Of a stretch of DNA of 64,000 nt, positions 34,495 through 46,346 are shown in pieces. The DNA comes from Tubiluchus corallicola (taxonomy: Eukaryota; Priapulida; Priapulimorpha; Priapulimorphida; Tubiluchidae): assembly GCA_030141605.1 (NCBI GenBank), contig JAQGDQ010000369.1, positions 57,001 through 121,000 on the forward strand. The letters are read 5' to 3'. Position numbers and translations under genes: made by a program. The notes under the pieces were generated by a model. It was given only the letters and a program-made list of their open reading frames with translations. It did not search any database and had not been told where the DNA came from. Position 1 is the first letter of the stretch; the number at the start of each line of letters is the position of its first letter.

Positions 34495-34579
34495 CTGCAA
34501 TTCGATCTGATATCGACGCATTCCACAACGGCTGCGCTGTCGCCACTGTCAGCGTTATCATCGCAATGAAGAGTTTCAT
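34495..34579 (-). CDS. Candidate signal-peptide exon
   Basis: The minus-strand ATG at 34579 encodes MKLFIAMITLTVATAQPL and ten more residues, a plausible secretory signal. It is followed by GCAG|GTGCGT, a fair donor, in phase 1. No continuing exon could be identified downstream on that strand. Chance is possible. Confidence 0.3.
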
Positions 34580-36700
34580 TCGGGCAGTCAGTTTTCCTCC
34601 AACATCATTAAAACGAATTCTAATAAAGCTCTGTCTAATCCAGGACCACATTACAAAACACGCTTGACAGTATTCAGTAAGTTTTTATAACGTTTCTCGT
34701 AACAATAATTAATAACTATATTATATACCAAAAATAATAGGAACGTTAATTCACAAAATAATTTATTTTTGAGACCAGCACGAATTTCCTATAGCGTTAC
34801 TCGGTATCACAGGATAGGCTGCAGGCCTTAAAGTCATTTTTCTCGTAAACGCTCAGAAAAACTTACCAAATTAACTTCGCCTATTTACACGAGCCAAATT
34901 TACAAAAACAACAGGATGTCACAAGCAAACACGCTTTTGCATAGCCAGCAATTTTCATGTTGTCGTTCTCATCGAAAATAAACAACAAAACGCTTTTAAA
35001 CTCGTGAAAACGTGTGGCCATTTTCATGAAAATCTCATTTTAATTCTCGTTTGCCTTTTTTGTAAAATTTATCATCATTCTTAACGTGCGGCCACAAACA
35101 AATTCCTCCGCTAACTTCCGGTTAACTGGCTGCTTCTGTAGGTTCACATGTGGTAGAAATTTGGAGAAAGTCTTCAGCAAAACTCACTCAACGCTCCTGT
35201 TATTATAAGGGAAGTAAACCTAACGAGGAGGACTGCCTGTAAATGAGAGAGGTGCTACCTATAATGTGCGTGCGATTATTACTTGTATTTAGGCCTACAC
35301 CTAGAGCAAGTAACCATACAATTAATTGCAATTTATTATATTTGTTTCATACGTTTGCCAGGATGTGGGCAGATGATAACAATTAGTAAATTAGGTTGGT
35401 ATTCCCCAAGTTACCTTCTGTCATAAAGTCAGACAGTCTGTGGAGAATTAAAACCGTTATGGTGTCATCCATTTATGAGTATAAATTCATACAAGAATCA
35501 CGCACAGGGGCGGATTAAAGGTTTCACAGACACAGGGCTTATCAACAAGCGAACAGCCTAATGGCTGAGCATAACTACACATCCAATTGTGATACTACGC
35601 ACGAAGATTTTCTTCTTGGTGCTGACCAGAGGCATACTAATAGCCTCAATGACAATTGTGAAATTATATTAATGTTTTCTGAGTCAACATTTGTATTAAT
35701 TTAATACTTTCTGTGTAAATTATCAGTGTAAACTTGTATGCTCATGGTAAATCTAGTAATAAGTTCTAAAAAAGTGCTAGACCTTTACGAAGTACTTCAG
35801 GAATGTTTTGTACGTTGTGTTCGGTCAAGCCTTGCGAAAAAAACGACTATTTTGGCACCTTACATTATATCTGCTTTCTCTACAAAGCAAATGTCGTGGA
35901 AATAAACAATTTCGTAAAAAATCTGTTCAGTGTTTTTTGCATTGCATAATAATCTTACTGCTATAACGGGCAAAAACAATCAGATAAACAAACAAACATA
36001 CAAACCGTGTTGATGCACAATCGGCGGAGGTAAAAATTTTCCCCACAATAACTATAACATTGATTTCGTATTTTACTAAGTATACCATTTTTTACTGTGC
36101 CATTTTTCCTGTGCCACTTTTGCTTACTTTTCCACTTGCATCATTTTTACGTCATTTTTACCGTGTCATTTTATCTTGTGCCATCATTATCTGTGCCAAT
36201 TTTGCCTACATTTGTTCTATTCTACTCAAATGAATTAGACTAAGGCAGGTAAGCCCAACTGCTGCTCAATTTTTTTTTGAAATACATTTAGACTTTAATT
36301 ACTTTAAAATTTTTGCTAATAGCTAACTCATTGTGTCTGTTAGGAAATTTTGTCATAAGTATTTTGCTATTATAACTTGGAATTTAGATTAAAAAGCATT
36401 TCAATCATCTTGGAAATTATAGGCTTATATTACACGCAAAAGAAGTCTGCTGCGTTAAAACCGCATAGTATTCAAGTAATAATTTAACTTAAAAACAAAC
36501 TTGCCTCATTTGTTTAAATGACAGGCAACAAAAAAACAACCATTTATTTGCCATTGAATGTTTCTATTTGATCACATCCTTGATTAATACAGTTAGTTGT
36601 GTCACATCAGTGGAATTTTACGAATTAAAATTCCAAAGAAAGATCTATGCCGCCTAACTGATTATCTGTGAATTTGCAATTCTGACTAGATGGCGATTAC
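34580..36700. other. AT-rich intergenic DNA
   Basis: About 36080-36200 contains degenerate repeats of a TTTTACTGTGCCAT-like unit. No gene is supported. Confidence 0.5.
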
Positions 36701-36815
36701 AAAGTCGATTGTAAAAATTATTTTTTTTTAGAATTATTTACAGCTGAGTTAATTTTTCGTCCGTTAGGTGGCGATAGTAGGCGTTCTCTGGGCGGAGTTG
36801 CCACTGAAAACCAAA

Positions 36816-39800
36816 ATGGAGGATACAAATTTTGATCCCGCCGCTGAATTTCTTGCTCGAGAACAAGAGCAGTTAGAGGGAATTGATGACTCGAATCTTG
36901 GAATAGGATTGGAAGAAAATGCTAACATTCCAGAACAAGGTAAAGTTTTGTAATTTGACTATAAAAATCGTTACGTGGTAAACGAAACAGCGACATTGTG
37001 GCCCAATCCTAGTCACACTGTAGTGAATAATTCCGACAGTTGTATAACGGCTTCAGCTTAAAGAACATATTCAATAATTTGTGAAATACTGGCCGCGTAG
37101 CTTTGTCGTGACTCACATGTATAAAACAGAAAAACGTGAAAAGTGGCTTATCTTTACATGTTATTAGTATTACTTTACTATAGCTAATTTGCGTGTCGGT
37201 AGTTTTTTCGTCATTACTTATTACAAACAAATGACAGTAATATAAAACTTTAACATGTCTTACAGAACAGATCGACTGGCAGATTACCACTACCTCAAAT
37301 CGACTAGCATTAATATTAGTATTAGTGTGGATTTTTCTTACAAAATGATTCTATAGCAACTTATCATGTTTTATAAATGAATGCCTACATTGAAACATTG
37401 CAACCTTTCACTTAAAATAAATTCTACATTATATTGCAGGCGGCTTGGGAGATGAAGAAGATTTTCAATTTGAATCTGCAGATACGGTACTTAACATAAT
37501 TTAGTAATTCTGCATTAATTTATGTGTTTCACGTGGTACTGTTACTCTCCTAACCGAGTGACTTTTCAGCACACCAATTCTCAGATTTTGTGAACTGAAT
37601 TGAAAGAATAATTGCTGACACGCCTGATATTAAAAATATAGAGTTTATAATCTCATACAAAAATATTCTAGATGGTTTTTGTGTTTCTTGAATTCTTAGG
37701 CCTACTTTGAAAATCACTTCTACAAAACTTCACGTTTATAAGTTTTGCTTGCATTTGACAAATCTGTTGGAATGAGTTTTTTGCAATTTTTTTTCTTGTA
37801 ATCATTATGGCATTGTTTCGTTTATCAGGGTCCAGAGATTTTAGAAGAAAATGGTCCGACCAGCGAGGATCAGGGCGGATATGCGGCCATTGCGCAAATA
37901 GACAAGGTGCGACAAGAACCTGAGAAGATCAAGAAGTGGAGAGAAGAACAGAAAGAACGATTAGAAAAGAAAGGCAAGGAAGACTGTTAGATTAAATCAC
38001 TATAGACATTTGTGGAAATAATTTAAAAGAAAACGTCTAATCTTCCTTAGTTGTAAATGCTCTGAAAACATAGTCTTATAATGTGATCTGAAAAGAAAAA
38101 ACTAAGTAGTTACCCATTAGTGACTTATATACACTATGCATCTCTTATATTAATATTCTTGGTATATTTATATATATGTATATAAGATTCGAGGCTACAG
38201 CCCGGACGAGGGCACTATTTGCTGCGATCTATATATCAAACGAAAGGTCTCGATCTAGTGTCTTCTCATTGATGGTTTATTTTTCGAATCGGGCCCACCG
38301 GGAGGAACGGGGGGCGGAAAACCTCCAAAAATGGCCCTTTTTCGGCCGTTTTTTGCAAAAAATTGCGAAAGTTATACGGCTGAGATGTAGAGAACGGGAA
38401 CGGGCCGAGGGGGGTACTGGGTATGGATAGTTAATAATTACTTTTTTAATTTGTTCAAGGTTAAGTGGCTTATGGGAGCATTTTCTCAATATTTTTTGCT
38501 TCTTCTGAAGGGAAAACCAACCTTTGAACAACATTCATTGTATTTTAATATACACTTAATATATACTATATATACTGAAACGGTTAGCTATTTAACCGGC
38601 CACTAACTGGTGTAACCATTAAACTGTTGCTTAGCCAAGTTTTCTACGTATCCATATTACTGGAACCTTGTGTCTTCTCTGAGTTGGCGCACGCAGTTAA
38701 CAATGTCCCACTTGCATAAAATTGTACTATTTACAACATTGTTTCATGTAATCTGGTTGCCTAAGAAGCATGTAAACGGTAAATTGCAAAAGGTTTTTCA
38801 CTCTCGTATGTTTAGTTTATTTGACATTTATACATATATTAAAATTGTATAAAAGAAAGAATCGGCAGGCGCATGCGCACTTACGCTGATCCTATAAGAC
38901 ATAAAGATGAACAAAAATAAAATTTATAAAAACAATACCCTAAAATTGAATTATATACTATATACAACACGTTTTATACAATAATACGATTCGGAAAGCC
39001 AGTTATGCCAATGACAATGTTACATATTTCGGATAAAGTAGCAATAAGACAGTAAATTAACATTAGCTAATCTTTTCATGAAAACCGACAAACTGGTAGC
39101 GTGAACTACGTGAGAGAGTCTAGAGCATTCCAAATATTTACGAGTCTGTTAGCAAATGAAAATTTTGATGCGTAATGTTACGAGGATGCCACCATGTTGG
39201 ACCTTCTCGCTGGCGCATGCTAGATTTGAACTGCACCAATTACTCATGCATGTGATGTGTATTCGATATTTTCGTATATATGACGCCATGGGGAATGGTT
39301 AACTGGTTGACTCACCTCAATTCATAACTGTTAAACAGTTAGTTAAAAAGCCTATCTGCCTCAAGTCTAAAATATACGTGCATAAAATGCGTTGCTTAAA
39401 CATGCACAAGAAATTTAGTTTTTTGAAAGAAATGGTATGATGTCAGAATAATTCGGCCCTGAATACTGTTTGTTTGTATGAGTGTATATATGATTGTATT
39501 ATTATACTTATAATACAGATGCAGAAGATGAAATGAAGAGGGGAGAATGGAGAGACAAAGCAAAAAAAGAGTTAGAGGAATGGTATGCTCGACAGGCAGA
39601 ACAACTTGAAAAGACCAAGGCTAATAACAGGTGATTTTCCTATAACAGAACTTGTATACTTCTATGTTACTGTTAGTATTACAATTTAATGTCATTTTGT
39701 AACTGATGACATAAACCTTGCAAACTTGCAATTTTTATCTTCAAAAGAAAATTTAAACAATCTGTTTTTGAAAATTACTAATCTTGCTAGTTTATTAGTG

Positions 39801-42211
39801 GACTCTCTAGTTATTTGTTGTAGCATTTGCAAACTTACTTTTCTCTGACTACTTACTTTATTACGCATTCTAATTTAATATCTTCCATCACAATACTATT
39901 TTTAAGTCTGTCACTCTATCTATCTTTACATATCTATTTGTTTACGTTTTTGTATGTTTTTTTCATATTCTTTCTTCCTTTCTCTGCATACTTTACACAA
40001 GTATAGTAGGCAGTCCACTTACAAACTTGACTTCATTGTTGTTGGTATACAGCGTTCCTTCGCTACTTCGCGATTCGTTAATCGCGGACTCGCTGTTTCC
40101 CGGGTTTTCAAAAATATTAATGTAAAATATTTATCACGATATTTTCATTGTTTCGCAGATTTTTGCAGTGCTCCGTCTAAAGTATTTTTGCATATGCGTA
40201 GTACGTATTGTACAGTAATGTATAGATTTGATGAATTTTGCATAAAAAAATCACAAAATGTATAAAAATGTATTAAAAATATTAATTCTAACATTAAAGG
40301 AATATTATACATCATAAAAAATTACCATGTACAGTAAATAGTGTATTTACTCGGTGGATGAATACACAGTAAAAACGAAGTGTAGTACTTGCGCACGCTT
40401 GAGATGCTACTTGCCGACGTGAGATTGTATCTAGGTTTATGAGTTTAAAACATTTTTACGAACCTTTAGTAAAGTTTTTTAAAAAGTACAGTATGGGAAA
40501 AGTTATTAAGGGAATGGGAAAGGGTTATGTATAAGAGTCTGGGGAGGGTTTATAAAGACTTAAAATAATGTATAACTACTAAAATAAGTATAGCGTCCCT
40601 ACTTCGCGGAAATTCACTTATCGTGGGTAGGCCTGGAATGGAACACCCGCGATAAGTGAGGGAACACTGTACATTATTGTTCAACACGTATGTAATATGT
40701 GAATCTAATAAAACTGTTAAAAACTATTAACTATTAAACAAGCTTTGTCATAAGAAAATAATGCAAAGGATGCAAAGATCTAAATGCACTGAAAGTTACT
40801 GTTGTTGCCCCAGAGCCACTTCTGTGAACTGTTATACAAATGTGCATACAAAAATGTTTCCTATAAAAATCATCATAGAACTAACTTCTGGTTATTGCCA
40901 TTGAAATCTGTCAAAATTTAAGTTAAAATTTAAACGGTAGGTTTTTATAATACCACAAAGGTATACACCTTAGCAGAATGCTGAGTTACTTTCACTTCTC
41001 AGAAGACGGCATCTTTTGACTGGAGGTGTCTTCGGGTATGAGTAGTTTCGGATGGCACCCAACCACTATTTCTAATCGTTTAACTAATTTCAACGTCAAG
41101 GCGATTGTTAGGTTATCTGACTGTAATTAGCTGCATACAACCAAAGAGATTTGTGTGCTTGAAACTAAAACCATCTACAAGTCAGCATAGTTAAAACTAC
41201 GTTATTATGCTTCAAAGTAGAAAACACCAAAAATTTGGTCAAATGTTGATTTTTTTATTTTTGATAAAAACAAATGCTAAATATATTGGCCTTTTATATT
41301 CTAGCATCAATTTATCAGGAAAATGTCCCAAAAATACTAGAAATTTAATTTTATCGCTCCTTACCCACTTTTCTGTCTAGAAACTAGTACTGCAATTGTA
41401 AAAAAACTTGTATTTTCTAACTCTGATTGTAGCTCGTGGAAGCAGCCATTTTGCTTCGGGTTTTTTCTGTTGACAATACCAAATCTTCGTCAGGAAGAGC
41501 CATCTACTGGATTTAAACGTAACTTCAATTTCCTCTTGTAAAATCCATAGCAACCACACTTTCGTACAGTTGCTAAGTGTTTTGCAGAGACGAGACAAAA
41601 AACAATAGCTGACTAACAGTGTTTTTCTCAAGATTAGGTTTTTCAGTGCGTAGCATGTACCTCAATCCGAATTATCTCAGCTTGAAATAACATGGAGCGA
41701 TGAGTTTAGTGTCAAAATGATCCTCATGAAATGGAGATTCAGGATATGTGAATAACTAGAAAGCTTTATTGCCGACTTACGGATGATTTTGCTACACAAG
41801 CACACATTTAATCTTCGTCTTCATTATAAATACTGATTATTTGTGAAACAATTAGGACCTGAACTAAAACTAGAATAGCTTTCATCAGTCGGTGTCCAAT
41901 TTGTGATACAATTTTTCTTCCCGGTGAAGTTGTACTTGAAGGAAGAAGTGTCTGATATTCTATTGATGATATTATTAGTTGTGAGCATAAATTATTTGCT
42001 TAATATAAACCGTTATATTTTGTGCTTCAGGGCCCAGGAGAAGGTGTTTATTGAAGAAAGAGACGCCGATGTGCCAGGGGAAGAATGGGAACGCATAGCT
42101 CGTCTCTGTGATTTCAACCCGAAGTCTAGTCGGCACACAAAAGATGTATCTCGTTTGCGATCAATCATTCTGCAGTTGAAGCAGACGCCCATTAAGACTG
42201 GTGCACAGTAG
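36816..42211 (+). CDS. CLTA: Clathrin light chain, five exons
   Basis: Coding exons are 36816-36939, 37440-37486, 37829-37973, 39519-39630 and 42031-42211. Phases are consistent and give 202 residues. The N-terminus (FDPAAEFLAREQEQLEGID) and acidic middle precede GGYAAIAQIDKVRQEPEKIK with KKWREEQKERLEKK, then KKELEEWYARQAEQLEKTKAN, and the C-terminal VPGEEWERIARLCDF. These are the family's hallmarks, including the coiled segment that lies along the clathrin heavy chain. The protein decorates triskelia and links coats to actin regulators. The third intron uses a GC donor (AAAG|GCAAGG). Reading through it would add five codons and stop at 37990, giving a truncated product. The gene is single-copy here and converges with RacGAP1. 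Vertebrates have two paralogues; one is seen here. Confidence 0.95.
38170..38430. other. G+C-rich block inside a clathrin light chain intron
   Basis: A G+C-rich stretch sits in an AT-rich intron, with GGGCCCACCGGG and several G runs, entered from a TA repeat. It is probably an inserted repeat. No ends or coding are resolved. Confidence 0.35.
40048..40671. mobile_element. pogo/Tigger-type MITE in a clathrin light chain intron
   Basis: The left end, TACAGCGTTCCTTCGCTACT, matches the reverse complement of the right end (...GAGGGAACACTGTA), with TA at both limits. The sub-ends repeat TACTTCGCG and ATCGCGG words. No ORF of a transposase is present. Confidence 0.75.
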
Positions 42212-42642
42212 CCAATGCTGCATTCTCGTTATACTGTTAGTGACTGTATTCATACTGTTAGCACATCAAAGGATAAATGGTCTGATCTGTATTCATCTGT
42301 GTTTAATTAATTTGTTCACTGCGAAGCCTTTGATGTTTATCCAGATCGCCGAAATGACCTCGTCATTTCTCACATCAAATGGTCGTTATACTAAGTTATT
42401 TTAAATTCCTTACTCACTATTCTGTTCCTGTATTGGTTGTATGGCAAATATCTGACTGAATAATGCATGTCTAGTAAGCTCATAAGCTCAGGTATGTTGT
42501 GCTTACATACAATTGTAACGCACAGTCTCTCTAATTACTCTTTAACTGCAAGTTATCTTACTGTTCCAGCAACAACTACAGTGACTGATAACATTAATAA
42601 CACGATAAAAACACTTTAATCTTTATCTGATCTTTTTATTAA

Positions 42643-42648
42643 AATAAA
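42643..42648 (+). terminator. Candidate polyadenylation signal, clathrin light chain
   Basis: AATAAA about 430 bases after the stop codon. Other AT-rich variants nearby could serve instead. Confidence 0.35.
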
Positions 42649-42649
42649 T

Positions 42650-45600
42650 TAACTATTCGACTTCTCCTGTCTACAAAAACGTGTTTACACCATTCTCTGG
42701 TGTAATAATTCTCACCCAACTCTTTTCACTCACTCACTTTTACCCTTCCGCTTTACTCTGTTTATAGTCCTGCTTCCATATTCGTTTGCAACAATTGATA
42801 ACTATCAAAACTATCACCTTACAGAACAATTAACTTCTTGTTTTCAGCAAGTTTTGCCCATGTTTTATGGCTTATATATTAACTTTTTGGCCAATAGAGG
42901 ACAGCACCACTGTTTAGTTTCATTAGCTTGTTGATGAAGTGTGCCTGACATGTGCAGGCATCATTACTACTCTTGTATATGTCAGTTAATTTGTGCATTA
43001 AGTCTGAATGTACAGTCCAGTCAAACAAGCCAGTCAAAACAGTGTTTTTAATGACTGGAGATTCTTGTCAGGCTGTGAAGTGGTTACAACCTGTAATATT
43101 CTGTATTGGTGCTTGGATACAAGTAGAACTGCCAGTTTGCAGTAATGCTGTGACATTGGTACAACCGTGTAGCACAAAGTCAAACTTAAGCGACAGTAAG
43201 AGCTGCATTGCACGCTACTTTTTCCGTGACACAGCCAGGGTCGTCGAGAGCCATTGCGGGCCCCGGGGCGGCATGCATAAGGGCCCCATTTCAAGTGGCA
43301 AACCATTACGTAAAGTTGAACAAAACAGAAATTACGCCATTACTGACATTCTGTAAGAACCTAAGACATTGAAGCTGTAACGGCTAATCGATGTAGACAA
43401 CGCTATGAAGGAAAAAAACTTTAGCAACTCTCACTATATATAACCCTGGTTGCGTCGTTAATCTGCACGGGGCCCCCTAAACACCTGGGGCACTGCCCCC
43501 CTCTCTTGTCCAGATCTCTGCAGAGAACCTCTTGTGTCATGCAGAAAAATTTTTAAAAAAGGAAAGAGACAAAAGCAACTTAGTGGTAAATTTGACAAAT
43601 GCTGAATTTAAGAAGTGTGAAGCAAACAAATTATATTACAATTAATGTAGCTTTTGACTGCCAGATTTTTAGGTTCATAGCGTAACTTGGAACGAACCAC
43701 TTCAGCCCTATGTTTATCATGTCATTTGTTTCTCTTGTGTGATTCTATCTACCGAGTCTTAACTTTCCTTCTATTTATGATAATGTGTATATATCGAAAC
43801 ATTCAAGTTGTCATTTATGAATATGTACAATTGTACATGTAATAATTTTCTATCTTATATTTCTTTAGTTGGTGTTACTTCTAATCTGTGGTATTATTTT
43901 CATAGTGATTATAATTATAAGCATTTAATTAACTATTATGATAAACATTGATTTAAGATCAACAAGTGCCAAGATCTTTTGAGCAGTGCTTAACCTTGAA
44001 ACCTTCCAAAAACTTACTGCGCTTCACTGTAAACACCTACTGCCTAGCAGTAAATGTTCTGTCACCGAGTCAGTGCTTGCACATCCTACATCTTATACAC
44101 CCAGTAAGCTTAATATTGCTGCCTTTTTTCATGCAGTGTTTGTAATTTCTTTACTTTGCATGCAGGTTTAATGAAATGCACATTAGTTATCTGTGTAATA
44201 TTCATCGTGTTGAAAACTAATCTGTCAAAAATATAAAACGTAATGAAAGGGCAAATAAATTGCAAAAATGTTCTAATTTTTGAGTGTTTTTTGTGTATGT
44301 GCATTAATAGAAAAGCTACATACAGTGATTTAGCAAAAATGGAAAAAATGCTTCTCTAGCTGATTACATAATTATGCACCTGTAGCTCAAATTTTCATAT
44401 GCAATTACCCGGGACTTTTAAAAACATTTCAGTTAAATTCATAAAAGAAACTTTATTATAATCAAGAGCAGCACTTACAGTCATCAGAGTGAGAAAAATG
44501 TAAAAATAGAAATTATCCAAAATAATTTACACACAAAAACGTGCAACAAAATCTTCAACTCATAGTCAACGTGAACAGCCAAAGTTTAGTTTTTAATGCA
44601 ATGCTAACAACTTTTTTCCTAAATAAGTAAATCCATTTGCACATTAAAGAACAGTGCAAACGTCAATTTGGTAAACTCACTTTCATATGACTCGAATGAG
44701 ATTGTTTTACACATTCGTGTTGGATAGTTGAAAATCTATCCTGGGCCAAATACATTTGACGTGCAAAGTAATTTAGTTAATAAATTTGTTACTTTTAGAT
44801 GAGAAGTTCAAAAGACAGTCTTCACAAGTGCTTGTGCATAGTTAATGTTACAAAAATGGCTGAACGACCTTATGAATAAGCAACATTTATAATACATTGA
44901 TAATTTCAACTAAGCATTCGTGATTCTAACCTGACATAAGTTGTACAGAATTTATTTAGCCTATGATACAAAATTAACATAAAACTTTACAAAGTACAGA
45001 TATACCAGATGCTGTGCACCTATCTCAGCTGACTTTAAATGCAGCTGTGCTAAATATAGCAACTTATAGGTTAAGTACTGCTTTTTAAACAATGATACAT
45101 AAAAGAAAATTAAATAGGGCATTGTCATTATTTCACCCATTATGCTAGAGATAAGCACTATTTCAACATTTTTGTACAATAAATTGATTAAGAATGGATG
45201 TATTTTTGCATTACTTTTTTACGGAACATGTTCTTTCTATCGAAGCAGAGTTTTTAAAAATTGTTCTAAAATGATTACAGGAGCCATTTTGCTGATGAGT
45301 GTTGTAAGAACAAAATGAAACATTAAAATTTTACTATTTAATATCATCTATTTGCATTTGAGAATTCTGTGTTTTATTGCTATATTTTGTGAAATTAAAA
45401 ATCTTAAATCTTAATTATATATTCTTTAAAATTGTAGTTTCAAGACAGATCATGTCACCCACTATATTCTGTCTGCCACAGTAGTGTCAACGCTTTTTGT
45501 AAATCCACAGAACTCTGACTTATCAGTGACCATGTATAGGCACTGTGGAACGGCTGCCCCCATTATTTCACTCGATATTATCGATTCAATATAACGAGTC

Positions 45601-45660
45601 TTTTTTCTTTAACTCTTTCTTTGTACTTGTACGGAACCAGAGCATTAGACGGAACTGTGC
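42650..45660. other. Convergent intergenic region
   Basis: Lies between the 3' ends of the clathrin light chain and RacGAP1 genes. A G+C-rich block at 43235-43500 (GGGCCCCGGGGC and GGGGCCCCCTAAACACC) looks like a truncated repeat. No gene is supported. Confidence 0.45.
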
Positions 45661-45664
45661 GTTT

Positions 45665-45873
45665 CACAGGTCCAGCACTGCACACTTACAACTCCATGCG
45701 CACGTCCAAAATAAGACAATGCACTCTATGTAGAGAGAGAACACTGTTGCTCACGCAGTGCGTGTTGTCACAGGTCCAGCACTGCGCACTGACAACTCCA
45801 TGCGCACGTCTAAAATAAGACGATGCACTCTATGTAGAGAGAGAACACTGTCGCTCACGCAGTGCGTGTCGTC
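45665..45873. repeat. Tandem duplication, ~104-bp unit
   Basis: AGGTCCAGCACTGC, AACTCCATGCGCACGTC, AATAAGAC and TGCACTCTATGTAGAGAGAG recur in order twice. It lies downstream of RacGAP1 and may be in its 3' UTR or beyond. Confidence 0.9.
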
Positions 45874-46346
45874 AGTTATCACGTGGTTAAAAACCGTGTA
45901 CGGGCATTTTCTTGACTGTGATAAAGTACAGCAAAAGATATTTTTTGTTTAGAATTTCATCAAGCATATGCATAAATTTTCGTATGTTTGTTCATTTCAA
46001 ATTACACGTTTGTTACGTCTTGCACAGTATTAAAACTAATTCTAGCTACGAACCTCCACTGATTAATATCAATAATTGCATGTCCTTCACATTATGGTAG
46101 ATTTGCAGTGCAGACATCCCAGATTCATTCTGTGAACTTCAGACACTTGGGGAACAAATTTGTACTGTGTGCCTAGTCTAGTTAGAGCTAAATGGAAATG
46201 ACAATGCCCGGCCAAATTTAAACTTAATCTAGTCGATGTGCAACACAAAAATAAATGTGAGCTAAAACGAACTCAAATTGCATGATATAATAAACAAACA
46301 TCTACACCAAGTAAAACACATTGTAGACCTGCTTATACGGTAGTGA

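Noticed and set aside
43235-43500. CpG-island-like promoter
   Set aside because: The G+C-rich block has repeat-like GGGCCCC words and no adjacent first exon; more likely an inserted repeat.
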